Origin: Chitinophagaceae bacterium
Lineage (GTDB): Bacteria > Bacteroidota > Bacteroidia > Chitinophagales > Chitinophagaceae
Assembly: GCA_025455205.1 (NCBI GenBank)
Contig: JALOMZ010000037.1
Coordinates: 1 to 9,400 of the forward strand
Direction of reading: 5' to 3'
DNA: 9,400 bases
Each line of letters starts with the position of its first letter. The stretch's first letter is position 1. The notes under the pieces were generated by a model, which saw only the letters and a program-made list of their open reading frames with translations, did not search any database and had not been told where the DNA came from. Shown here piece by piece: positions 1 to 6,755 of the stretch. The position numbers and the translations under genes are program-made.

Positions 1-36
1 CTCATTTGGAATTTGGATTTTACTCATTTGGATTTT
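1..36. repeat. ATTTGGA heptamer repeat upstream of nuoH
   Basis: The heptamer ATTTGGA occurs at 4-10, directly again at 11-17, and a third time at 26-32, with T-rich filler between. The larger unit CTCATTTGGA begins at 1 and again at 23. The tract is AT-rich, ends about 20 bases before the nuoH start and may continue beyond the left edge of the window. It codes for nothing that I can see. The 7-bp period matches that of the other intergenic repeats in this window although the sequence differs. Confidence 0.7.
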
Positions 37-56
37 CATAATGGTATATACTTCAC

Positions 57-1133
57 ATGTTTAGTTTAGAAAATATTTCCCGCGCGGTGCATGAGTGGCT
101 GTTTGACACCCTGCATCCCCAGCTGGCGCTGATGGTGGAATTTGCCATCATTGGCGTACTGATCATTGGCCTCTTTGCGGTACTGGGGCTGGTGCTGGTC
201 ATGATGGAACGAAAGGTGAGTTCCTGGATGCAACTGCGCCTGGGTCCCAACCGTATCGGACCGGGTGGCTGGTTTCAGACCGTGGCCGACACCCTGAAGT
301 TGATTGTGAAAGAGGGCATGAGCCCCAACAGCGCCGACAAGCTGCTCTTCAATATGGCCCCCATACTGGTAATCATTGTGTCCATGGTGATCATGGCCCC
401 CATTATGTTTGCCCGCGGCTTCCAGATCTGGGACATCAATATCGGCGTGCTGTTTGTGACCGCCGTTTCCTCCCTGTCCATTATCGGCATCCTCATGGCC
501 GGCTGGGCCAGCAACAACAAATACTCCCTGCTGGGTGCCATGCGCAGTGGTGCACAAATTGTGAGCTATGAGTTGTCGGCAGGCCTGTCCATACTCACCA
601 TTGTGGTGCTCACCGGCAGCCTGCGGGTGTCGGACATTGTTTCTGCACAGGAAACCGGCTGGTGGCTGTTCAAGGGACATATTCCCGCCGCCATCGCCTT
701 TGTAACCTTCATCATTGCCGCCACAGCAGAAACCAACCGCGCCCCCTTTGATATGGCCGAAGCCGAAAGTGAACTCACTGCCGGCTTCCATACCGAATAC
801 TCCGGCATGAAGTTCGCCCTCTTCTTCCTGGCAGAATACGTGAACATATTTGTGGTATGCGCCATTGGCGCCACCTTATTCCTGGGCGGATGGATGCCCT
901 TCCATATTGGACATTGGGAACAGTTCAACCATATCATGAACTGGATCCCTTCCTCTGTGTGGTTCTTCGGCAAGACCTTCTTCCTCATTTTCGTGATCAT
1001 GTGGTTCCGCTGGACCTTCCCGCGCCTCCGCATCGACCAGTTGCTCACACTCGAATGGAAATACCTGCTTCCCATCAGCATGTTCAACCTCTTGCTGGTG
1101 ACCATGATAGCGCTGATGGGGTGGCATTTTTAG
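57..1133 (+). CDS. nuoH: NADH-quinone oxidoreductase subunit H (complex I, NuoH/ND1)
   Basis: NuoH is the membrane subunit that forms most of the quinone-binding chamber and links the peripheral arm to the proton-pumping arm. The 358-residue length is normal for the family. About eight hydrophobic segments are visible, near residues 26-49, 101-118, 128-150, 171-188, 208-226, 252-275, 299-317 and 337-355. The family signature LGPNRIGPGG lies at 62-71, preceded by ERKVSSWMQLR on the cytoplasmic loop. The second signature, around 225-250, keeps the acidic cluster Asp232, Glu235, Glu237 and Glu239 followed by HTEYSG; these residues line the quinone site and the route to the membrane arm in known structures. 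The start at 57 puts the usual short amphipathic N-terminus before TM1. In most nuo operons nuoI follows directly; here an unrelated gene intervenes. The TAG stop overlaps the first base of an inverted repeat. Confidence 0.97.
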   Translation: MFSLENISRAVHEWLFDTLHPQLALMVEFAIIGVLIIGLFAVLGLVLVMMERKVSSWMQLRLGPNRIGPGGWFQTVADTLKLIVKEGMSPNSADKLLFNMAPILVIIVSMVIMAPIMFARGFQIWDINIGVLFVTAVSSLSIIGILMAGWASNNKYSLLGAMRSGAQIVSYELSAGLSILTIVVLTGSLRVSDIVSAQETGWWLFKGHIPAAIAFVTFIIAATAETNRAPFDMAEAESELTAGFHTEYSGMKFALFFLAEYVNIFVVCAIGATLFLGGWMPFHIGHWEQFNHIMNWIPSSVWFFGKTFFLIFVIMWFRWTFPRLRIDQLLTLEWKYLLPISMFNLLLVTMIALMGWHF

Positions 1134-1154
1134 TTTGAAGTTTGATGTTCGATG
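1133..1154 (-). repeat. Left arm of inverted heptamer repeat around the four-helix-bundle gene
   Basis: On the + strand this reads as units TTTGAAG (1134-1140), TTTGATG (1141-1147) and TTCGATG (1148-1154). On the minus strand these are CATCGAA, CATCAAA and CTTCAAA. The 22 bases are complementary to 1601-1622 at 21 of 22 positions (my hand alignment), so the pair brackets the gene at 1196-1594. The arm begins at the last base of the nuoH stop codon. Confidence 0.85.
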
Positions 1155-1182
1155 TTACATGCCAAGCATACGTTCACACCTA

Positions 1183-1194
1183 AAATCATCATAC
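1183..1194 (+). promoter_or_regulatory. AAATCATCATAC leader element before the four-helix-bundle start
   Basis: These 12 bases lie one base before the ATG at 1196. The identical 12-mer lies two bases before the nuoM ATG (5058-5069). No Shine-Dalgarno motif is present at either gene. Bacteroidota often initiate translation from A/U-rich leaders, so this may be a translation-enhancing leader; chance or local copying cannot be excluded. Confidence 0.35.
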
Positions 1195-1195
1195 C

Positions 1196-1594
1196 ATGGC
1201 AACAGCTAGAAAATTAGAAGAACTGGAAATCTGGAAGCTGTCCAGAGAGTTCTGTAAGTTGGTTTACCCCATCACCTGCAGGGAAGAGTTTTTGAAAGAT
1301 TATCGTTTCAGAAATCAACTAAATGATTCTTCAGGATCCATTATGGACAATATTGCAGAAGGCTTCGAAAGGGGAGGCAACAACGAACTTGTTCAATTCC
1401 TCAGTATTGCGCGAGGCTCCTGCGGGGAATCAAGGTCGCAGATATACAGGGCATTTGATCGAGGCTATCTGTACCAGGATGAACTGACACAACTTGTTAC
1501 ATTAAACGAAGAAATCAGTAATAAGACCGGCTCATTTATGAACTACCTGAACAACTCACCCTTGCGGGGTATCAAGTTCAAGGACAGGAGGTAG
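1196..1594 (+). CDS. Four-helix-bundle protein (23S rRNA intervening-sequence protein family)
   Basis: This 132-residue protein matches the four-helix-bundle family first seen as ORFs inside 23S rRNA intervening sequences (TIGR02436 type), which is also related to the Avd accessory protein of diversity-generating retroelements. Visible hallmarks are the N-terminal LEELEIWKLSREF (7-19), the central stretch with RNQL, SSGSIMDNIAEGFERG (45-60) and ELVQFLSIARGSCGESRSQ (64-82), then the GYLYQDEL turn (90-97) and a last helix. It has no signal peptide or membrane segment. Family members form small oligomeric, basic helical bundles and probably bind nucleic acid; no firm cellular role is known for free-standing copies. 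It interrupts the nuoH-nuoI junction, 62 bp after nuoH and 46 bp before nuoI, and is bracketed by inverted heptamer repeats. GC is about 43% by my hand count (173 of 399), lower than the flanking nuo genes. It looks like an inserted cargo, not a complex I component. Confidence 0.9.
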   Translation: MATARKLEELEIWKLSREFCKLVYPITCREEFLKDYRFRNQLNDSSGSIMDNIAEGFERGGNNELVQFLSIARGSCGESRSQIYRAFDRGYLYQDELTQLVTLNEEISNKTGSFMNYLNNSPLRGIKFKDRR

Positions 1595-1600
1595 CAACAT

Positions 1601-1628
1601 CATCGAACATCAAACATCAAACATCAAA
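1601..1628 (+). repeat. Right arm: tandem CATCGAA/CATCAAA heptamers upstream of nuoI
   Basis: Four heptamers run in perfect register: CATCGAA (1601-1607), then CATCAAA at 1608-1614, 1615-1621 and 1622-1628, followed by a partial CAAA. The tract starts six bases after the four-helix-bundle stop and ends 12 bases before the nuoI ATG. Bases 1601-1622 form an inverted repeat with 1133-1154. The three identical units suggest expansion by replication slippage. Confidence 0.9.
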
Positions 1629-1640
1629 CAAACGGATTAC

Positions 1641-2120
1641 ATGAACCTCAAAGAATACTTTTCAAACATCTTCCACGGCGTTAAATCGCTGGCCACCGGC
1701 ATGAAAGTGACGGGCGGTTATTTTCTCCGGCATCATAAGGAGAAGATCACCGAGCAATACCCCGACAACCGTTCCACACTGGTGCTGGCAGAACGTTTCC
1801 GCGGCGAGGTGGTGATGCTACACGATGAAAACAATGAGCATGCCTGCACCGGCTGCACTGCCTGCGAACTGGCCTGTCCCAATGGCACCATCAAGATCAT
1901 TACCAAATTCGACATATCGCCCGAAGGCAAGAAGAAAAAGGCGCTGGACACTTTTATCTACCACCTGGAGCTCTGCACTATGTGCAACCTCTGCGTGGAG
2001 GCTTGTCCCACCGGTGCCATCAACATGGCCCCCACATTTGAACACAGCGTATTTGACCGCAGCCAGCTCACCAAGAAGCTCAATAAGCCCGGATCCAAAA
2101 TCCGCGAAGGCGTAGAATAA
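1641..2120 (+). CDS. nuoI: NADH-quinone oxidoreductase subunit I (complex I, NuoI/TYKY)
   Basis: NuoI is the ferredoxin-like peripheral subunit that carries clusters N6a and N6b and passes electrons towards the final cluster N2 beside the quinone site. The 159-residue protein has two 4Fe-4S motifs: Cys69-x2-Cys72-x2-Cys75-x3-Cys79-Pro and Cys112-x2-Cys115-x2-Cys118-x3-Cys122-Pro. All eight ligands are present. The N-terminal 30 residues are amphipathic and fit the helix that lies on the membrane next to NuoH. A basic stretch, GKKKK (96-100), separates the two cluster motifs. The length is close to family norms. The start at 1641 lies just after the heptamer tract; no Shine-Dalgarno motif is seen. 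NuoJ follows after 27 bp. Assignment is secure from cluster spacing and operon position. Confidence 0.97.
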   Translation: MNLKEYFSNIFHGVKSLATGMKVTGGYFLRHHKEKITEQYPDNRSTLVLAERFRGEVVMLHDENNEHACTGCTACELACPNGTIKIITKFDISPEGKKKKALDTFIYHLELCTMCNLCVEACPTGAINMAPTFEHSVFDRSQLTKKLNKPGSKIREGVE

Positions 2121-2147
2121 CATCATCTAACTGCAATCCCTGAGCAC

Positions 2148-2720
2148 ATGGAAATTTCGAGTATCATATTTTACCTCATTGCCGCTTTCATTCTGGGCAT
2201 GGCACTGATGGCTGTAACGGCCAAACAGATCTTCCGTTCGGCCATCTGGCTGTTGTTCACCCTCATTGGCGTGGCATCACTCTATTTCTGGATGGAAGTG
2301 GAGTTCATTGCTGCGGTGCAGATTGTTGTGTATGTGGGTGGCATTGTGGTGCTGATCATCTTCAGCATTTTCCTTACGGAACAGGCTTCCAAAGACATGC
2401 CGCCCCCCAAACCGGCACGCAAGCTGGCCGCCGCCCTGGCCGTGCTGCTGGGCCTGGCCTTTGCCGGGTCGCTGATCTGGCAGTATGGCTTCCAGCCGGC
2501 CGGCGCGGCATTCGACAACGAGGTTTCCCGTATTGGCGAGGCCATGCTGCGCACCGATGCAGATGGCTATGCCCTGCCCTTTGAAGCCGTGAGCATCTTG
2601 TTGCTGGCAGCCATGGTGGGCGCCATTGTGATTGCCATCAAACACGAAAAGAAACCAGTGCCACAGGCTGCGGAGCAGGAAGCTCCGGAGGCAGCATCAC
2701 CCATTACCGAAACAGCCTGA
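2148..2720 (+). CDS. nuoJ: NADH-quinone oxidoreductase subunit J (complex I, NuoJ/ND6)
   Basis: NuoJ is a five-helix membrane subunit between the quinone-site subunit NuoH and the antiporter-like subunits; a bulge in its third helix changes shape during coupling. The 190-residue product shows hydrophobic segments near 3-23, 28-46, 52-77, 92-111 and 145-164. The conserved TM3 region EFIAAVQIVVYVGGIVVLI (52-70) contains Tyr62 and Gly64-Gly65, matching the family YxGAI-type bulge. The late motif LPFEAVSILLL (143-153), also conserved, precedes the last helix. The tail (about 165-190) is rich in Ala, Pro and Glu and is probably disordered; such tails vary among species. It lies 27 bp after nuoI and 76 bp before nuoK, so it is very likely co-transcribed with them. 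Confidence 0.95.
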   Translation: MEISSIIFYLIAAFILGMALMAVTAKQIFRSAIWLLFTLIGVASLYFWMEVEFIAAVQIVVYVGGIVVLIIFSIFLTEQASKDMPPPKPARKLAAALAVLLGLAFAGSLIWQYGFQPAGAAFDNEVSRIGEAMLRTDADGYALPFEAVSILLLAAMVGAIVIAIKHEKKPVPQAAEQEAPEAASPITETA

Positions 2721-2796
2721 CCAGGCGCATCCATTACACCACACCCGCCATTCAGCAGAAATATTCCAGACGCGGTAAGCATAAAAAAAGAATATC

Positions 2797-3105
2797 ATGG
2801 TATCTATTTCCCATATCCTGTTGCTCAGTACGGCCCTGTTCTTTATTGGCATGTACGGACTGTTCACGCGCCGCAACATGATTGCGATGCTCATGAGCAT
2901 TGAGCTGATCCTCAACAGCATAAACATCAATTTTGTGGCCTTCAACAAGTACCTCTGGCCCGGACGGCTGGACGGGATCTTCTTTACCATCTTCATCATC
3001 ACTATTGCGGCTGCAGAAGCGGCCATCGCTATTGCCATCATCATCAACCTCTACCGCAGTCAGCTCAGCATAGACGCAGAGGATGCCACTGAACTCAAGT
3101 ATTAA
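2797..3105 (+). CDS. nuoK: NADH-quinone oxidoreductase subunit K (complex I, NuoK/ND4L)
   Basis: NuoK is a three-helix subunit whose two buried glutamates form part of the proton-coupling chain between the quinone chamber and NuoN. The 102-residue length matches the family. Membrane helices lie near 5-22, 29-49 and 60-84. Both glutamates are present: Glu36 in MLMSIELILN and Glu74 in TIAAAEAAI, corresponding to E. coli Glu36 and Glu72. The arginine pair in FTRRNMI (23-29) on the cytoplasmic loop is also typical. The start at 2797 follows an A-rich leader (run of A near 2783-2789), a common Bacteroidota arrangement. nuoL begins 18 bp after the stop. Confidence 0.97.
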   Translation: MVSISHILLLSTALFFIGMYGLFTRRNMIAMLMSIELILNSININFVAFNKYLWPGRLDGIFFTIFIITIAAAEAAIAIAIIINLYRSQLSIDAEDATELKY

Positions 3106-3123
3106 CCCGGTATTGACATCAAC

Positions 3124-5055
3124 ATGAACTACGCACAATTCACCGCCCTGCTCCTGCTGCTGCCACTGGCTTCATTTACCGTACTGGGTATCTGGGGACG
3201 CAAGTACATCCGGCAGGCCTCCGGCATCATAGGCACCACGGTGCTGCTTGTCATTACAGCGTTATCGTTGTATGCCGCTTACAGCTATTTCCTGGTAGAC
3301 GGGCAAACCAATGGCACCTATCAACCCATCATTGCCCTGCAACTGCCCTGGCTGCAGTTTGGCTACCAGCAACTGAGTATAGACATGGGCATCCTGCTGG
3401 ACCCCATATCGGTGATGATGCTGGTGGTGATCAGTGTGGTATCACTCATGGTGCACATTTTCAGCCTGGGCTACATGAAAGATGAAGAACGTTACAGCAC
3501 CTACTTCGCCTTCCTGTCGCTGTTCACCTTCAGCATGCTGGGACTGGTGATATCCGTGAATATATTCCAGATATATATGTTCTGGGAACTGGTGGGTGTT
3601 TCGTCTTACCTGCTCATTGGCTTCTTCTTCACCAAGCCCAGTGCCGTGGCCGCCAGCAAGAAGGCTTTCATTGTAACCCGCTTTGCCGACCTGGGCTTCC
3701 TTATCGGCATCCTCATCCTGGGCATACAATGCGGCACCCTCGATTTCATGAGCATCATTGAGCGGCTTACCAATCCGCAGAGTGAGGCTTATATCGGTAT
3801 GACCAGCACCGGCTTCCTTGGTCTGTCTTCCCTCACCTGGGCCCTGATACTGGTGTTCATGGGCGGCGCAGGCAAGTCGGCCATGTTTCCGCTGCATATC
3901 TGGCTGCCCGATGCCATGGAGGGTCCCACGCCTGTTTCGGCCCTTATCCATGCCGCCACCATGGTGGTGGCCGGCGTATACCTGGTGGCCAGGCTGTTCC
4001 CCGTATTCCAGCTGGATGAAATAGCACAAAACATAGTAGCCTGGACGGGTGCCACCTCCGCCCTTTTTGCTGCCATCATTGCCACCACACAAACCGATAT
4101 CAAGCGGGTGCTGGCCTACAGTACCATGTCGCAGATAGGATATATGATGTTTGCCCTGGGCGTATCCGGTTATGGTGGCGAAGCCGGCCTGGGTTTCACG
4201 GCCTCCATGTTCCACCTGTTTACCCACGCCTTCTTCAAGTCGCTGCTCTTCCTGGGCGCCGGCGCCGTCATCCATTATGCCCACAGCAACGACATGCTGC
4301 ATATGGGCGGGTTGCGTAAATACATGCCGGTTACCCATGCCACCTTCCTGCTGGCCTGCCTGGCCATTGCGGGCGTGCCGCCCCTCTCTGGCTTTTTCAG
4401 CAAGGAAGAGATTCTGCTGGCCGCCTGGCAGGGCAACAAGGCCATCTATTTCATTGCGCTGGGTACGGCCGGCCTCACCGCCTTCTACATGTTCCGGCTG
4501 TACTTCATGATCTTCTGGCAGCGGGACAAGCATTATCACAGCGATCATGGCGAAGCACCCTTCAGCATGAAGCTGCCGTTGCTGGTACTGGGTGCCCTCA
4601 CCGTGGGCACCGGCTTCATCCCGTTTGCACAATGGGTGAGCAGCGATGGCAAACCCTTCGAAACGGCCCTGCACCTCGATTTTTCTGCTGCCCCCATAGC
4701 CATGGTGGTAGCAGGCATCGGATTAGCCTACAGCTTTTACCGGAAGGAGAATGACAAGCCCGCACGCCTGTCGGCCGCCCTTGGAAGCCTTTACCGGAGC
4801 GCCTACAACAAATTCTATATCGATGAGCTCTATCTCTTTGTGACGCATAAGATCATCTTCCGGTTCATTGGCCGGCCGGCAGCCTGGGCCGACCGCAACC
4901 TGGTGGATGGCACTGTCAATGGTCTGGCCACCAGTACAGAAAATGCAGCCGGGGCCATCAAGGGATGGCAGAGCGGCAAGGTGCAGCACTATGCCTTGTA
5001 TTTCTTCGGCGGCGTTCTGGTATTGGCCTTTTTATTCATTTATCTCTGGAAGTAA
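3124..5055 (+). CDS. nuoL: NADH-quinone oxidoreductase subunit L (complex I, NuoL/ND5)
   Basis: NuoL is the most distal antiporter-like proton-pumping subunit. Its C-terminal amphipathic lateral helix runs along the membrane arm. The 643-residue length fits the family (E. coli 613). Key charges are intact: Glu155 in MFWELVG (TM5), Lys251 in GGAGKSAMFPLHIWLPDA (TM7), His276 in SALIHAATMV (TM8), His364 and His368 with Lys372 in the central helices, and Lys427 in GFFSKEE (TM12). The conserved TDIKRVLAYSTMSQIGYM stretch is at 324-341. The C-terminal region (about 545-620) with YNKFYIDELY is typical for the lateral-helix segment, and a last membrane helix follows near 624-641. nuoK ends 18 bp upstream and nuoM starts 16 bp downstream, which is tight operon packing. 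No truncation or frameshift is seen. Confidence 0.98.
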   Translation: MNYAQFTALLLLLPLASFTVLGIWGRKYIRQASGIIGTTVLLVITALSLYAAYSYFLVDGQTNGTYQPIIALQLPWLQFGYQQLSIDMGILLDPISVMMLVVISVVSLMVHIFSLGYMKDEERYSTYFAFLSLFTFSMLGLVISVNIFQIYMFWELVGVSSYLLIGFFFTKPSAVAASKKAFIVTRFADLGFLIGILILGIQCGTLDFMSIIERLTNPQSEAYIGMTSTGFLGLSSLTWALILVFMGGAGKSAMFPLHIWLPDAMEGPTPVSALIHAATMVVAGVYLVARLFPVFQLDEIAQNIVAWTGATSALFAAIIATTQTDIKRVLAYSTMSQIGYMMFALGVSGYGGEAGLGFTASMFHLFTHAFFKSLLFLGAGAVIHYAHSNDMLHMGGLRKYMPVTHATFLLACLAIAGVPPLSGFFSKEEILLAAWQGNKAIYFIALGTAGLTAFYMFRLYFMIFWQRDKHYHSDHGEAPFSMKLPLLVLGALTVGTGFIPFAQWVSSDGKPFETALHLDFSAAPIAMVVAGIGLAYSFYRKENDKPARLSAALGSLYRSAYNKFYIDELYLFVTHKIIFRFIGRPAAWADRNLVDGTVNGLATSTENAAGAIKGWQSGKVQHYALYFFGGVLVLAFLFIYLWK

Positions 5056-5057
5056 GT

Positions 5058-5069
5058 AAATCATCATAC
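5058..5069 (+). promoter_or_regulatory. AAATCATCATAC leader element before nuoM start
   Basis: The 12-mer AAATCATCATAC lies two bases upstream of the nuoM ATG. It is identical to 1183-1194, one base upstream of the four-helix-bundle start. There is no purine-rich Shine-Dalgarno sequence in this 16-bp junction. It may be an A/U-rich translation leader; the function is inferred only from its position. Confidence 0.35.
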
Positions 5070-5071
5070 GC

Positions 5072-6565
5072 ATGAACCTCAACTGGCTGATCATAGTACC
5101 CCTCCTTACCGCGCTGGCTGTATTGCCCTTTCGCCAACTCCGGCAGATCAGGCTGATTGCCCTGGCCGGATCGGCTGCGCAGCTGCTATTGTCGCTGGTA
5201 TTGCTGCGCCTTTTCCTGCAGCACCCGGAAGCCAAGCTCAGCGGCGCCATGCTGTTCGAAAGCAGCTACAGCTGGTTTGAGCCCCTGCATATCAACCTGC
5301 ATACAGGTATAGATGGCATTTCCCTGTCGATGATCCTGCTCACTGCGCTGGTAGTGCTGGCCGGGGTGCTCGTGAGCTGGAAAATGGAAAAGATGAGCCG
5401 CGAGTTCTTCTTCCTGCTCCTGCTGCTGAGTGCCGGCGCCTATGGCTATTTCATTTCGCTGGATGTATTCACCATGTTCTTCTTCCTGGAAATGGCGGTG
5501 GTGCCCAAGTTCCTGCTGATAGGTATCTGGGGCAGCGGCAAGAAGGAATACAGCGCCACCAAACTGGTGCTGATGCTGATGGGCGCCTCTGCGTTAGTAT
5601 TTGTAGGTCTGGCCGGGCTCTATTTCAACCATCCCGCCGGTGAACACACTTTCAGCATGACAGTACTTGCGAATAACCCGCCCACGGCCGACGTGCAGCG
5701 CTTTTTCTTTCCCTTTGCCTTCATAGGCTTTGGTGTTTTCACCGCCCTGTTCCCCTTTCATACCTGGGTGCCCGATGGTCACTCCAGTGCCCCCACAGCG
5801 GCCAGCATGTTCCTGGCTGGCATCAGCATGAAACTGGGTGGATACGGCGTATTGCGGGTGGCCACCACCATCATGCCCGAAGCTGCATCCTATTATGCGC
5901 CCTACATCATTGTGTTGTCGGCCATCGCCATCCTGTATGGATCCTTTGCCACCATGATGCAAACCGACCTGAAATATATCAACGCCTATTCTTCGGTAAG
6001 CCATACCGGCTTTGTGCTGTTCGGCATTGGCATGCTTACCAAAACAGCTATTGCCGGTGCTGTGATACAGATGGTTTCGCACGGCCTCATGACAGCCCTC
6101 TTCTTTGCCGTGATAGGCATGGTTTACGAACGAACGCATACGCGTGAGGTAGCCAAAATGGGCGGGCTGCTGAAAGCCATTCCCTTTATCTCCACCGTAT
6201 TCGTTATTGCCGGCCTCACCTCCCTGGGCCTGCCCGGCTTCAGTGGCTTTGTGGCAGAAATGATGGTGTTTATCGGCAGTTGGGAAAACAGCGGCGTATT
6301 GCACCGCACCGCCACCATTGCCGCCACGGCCTCCATTGTGGTAACGGCCGTATATATTCTGCGTGCTGTGGGCAAGGTGATCATGGGCCCGGTGGAGCAC
6401 AAGGCCTATTTCGATTTCAGGGATGCCACCTGGAACGAAAAACTCGCCGCCATTTTGCTCATAGCCGGCATCGTGGCCATTGGCATGGCGCCCTTCCTGA
6501 TCAACGACCTCATTGCCCCGGGCACCGAGGCCATTATGGAGAAACTCAGTGCCTCCACCCGATAA
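5072..6565 (+). CDS. nuoM: NADH-quinone oxidoreductase subunit M (complex I, NuoM/ND4)
   Basis: NuoM is the middle antiporter-like proton-pumping subunit. The 497-residue length is normal. The TM5 glutamate is Glu140 (FFFLEMAVVP), the TM8 lysine is Lys254 (ISMKLGGYG), the central-helix histidines are His311 (SSVSHTGF) and His337 (MVSHGL), and the TM12 glutamate is Glu396 (GFVAEMM). The stretch VPDGHSSAPTAASMFLAG (233-250) is the family signature. One feature is odd: the residue that aligns, without gaps, with the essential TM7 lysine of E. coli NuoM (Lys234) is Phe223 (GVFTALFPFHTW). A lysine not found in E. coli, Lys146, sits after Pro145 in TM5. I believe related NuoM forms exist in other Bacteroidota, but cannot confirm this here. 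It follows nuoL by 16 bp; nuoN is separated by an unusually long 190-bp gap. Confidence 0.97.
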   Translation: MNLNWLIIVPLLTALAVLPFRQLRQIRLIALAGSAAQLLLSLVLLRLFLQHPEAKLSGAMLFESSYSWFEPLHINLHTGIDGISLSMILLTALVVLAGVLVSWKMEKMSREFFFLLLLLSAGAYGYFISLDVFTMFFFLEMAVVPKFLLIGIWGSGKKEYSATKLVLMLMGASALVFVGLAGLYFNHPAGEHTFSMTVLANNPPTADVQRFFFPFAFIGFGVFTALFPFHTWVPDGHSSAPTAASMFLAGISMKLGGYGVLRVATTIMPEAASYYAPYIIVLSAIAILYGSFATMMQTDLKYINAYSSVSHTGFVLFGIGMLTKTAIAGAVIQMVSHGLMTALFFAVIGMVYERTHTREVAKMGGLLKAIPFISTVFVIAGLTSLGLPGFSGFVAEMMVFIGSWENSGVLHRTATIAATASIVVTAVYILRAVGKVIMGPVEHKAYFDFRDATWNEKLAAILLIAGIVAIGMAPFLINDLIAPGTEAIMEKLSASTR

Positions 6566-6578
6566 AAGTTTCACACAA

Positions 6579-6596
6579 AGGGCGCAAGCCCGCCCT
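6579..6596 (+). other. GC-rich hairpin after nuoM
   Basis: AGGGCG (6579-6584) and CGCCCT (6591-6596) form a perfect 6-bp stem with a six-base loop, 13 bases after the nuoM stop. No T-tract follows, so it is not a clear intrinsic terminator. It could act as an RNA-processing or stability element between nuoM and nuoN, or cause partial attenuation. The surrounding bases (CACACAAAGGGCGCAAG) may be a worn copy of a CGCAAAG-type repeat that I recall from Bacteroidota intergenic regions; this is only an impression. Confidence 0.4.
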
Positions 6597-6658
6597 AACA
6601 GCTCTTTGCATATGATATACCTACACCACACCAACACGCAAGCCCCATCGCCCGTTCT

Positions 6659-6749
6659 CCTATTGCCTATTCATCTTTTCCCTATTTACTCACTCCCTAT
6701 CGCCTATTCCCCTATTGCCTTATTGACTTATTGACTCATTTACTTATTC
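6659..6749 (+). repeat. Pyrimidine-rich 7/8-mer tandem repeat upstream of nuoN
   Basis: The tract divides into degenerate 7- and 8-base units: CCTATTG (6659), CCTATTC (6666), CCCTATTT (6680), CCTATCG (6696), CCTATTC (6703), CCCTATTG (6710), CCTTATTG (6718), ACTTATTG (6726), ACTCATTT (6734) and ACTTATTC (6742), with a few diverged units between. The + strand is almost purine-free apart from the A and occasional G in each unit. It ends six bases before the nuoN ATG, so it would form most of any leader there. No convincing ORF or promoter is seen in the 190-bp gap. Confidence 0.8.
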
Positions 6750-6755
6750 CCTGAT

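Noticed and set aside
27..54. Bacteroidota-type promoter (TTTG ... TATACTTC) before nuoH
   Set aside because: The -7 element is a poor match, the spacing is short and the start of transcription would fall on or after the nuoH ATG.
1601..1628. CRISPR-like array
   Set aside because: The units are contiguous 7-mers with no spacers and no cas genes nearby.
1133..1629. Insertion sequence or transposon
   Set aside because: There are inverted ends but no transposase or integrase, and the ends are tandem heptamers that also occur elsewhere alone. I kept it as an insertion-like module only.
3442..4674. 410-residue open frame on the minus strand, antisense to nuoL
   Set aside because: It is rich in His, Gly and Gln with no domain, as expected from the complement of GC-biased membrane-protein codons; nuoL on the + strand is certain.
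5594..6637. 347-residue open frame on the minus strand across nuoM
   Set aside because: Same composition artefact as the frame opposite nuoL, with no recognisable motif or leader.
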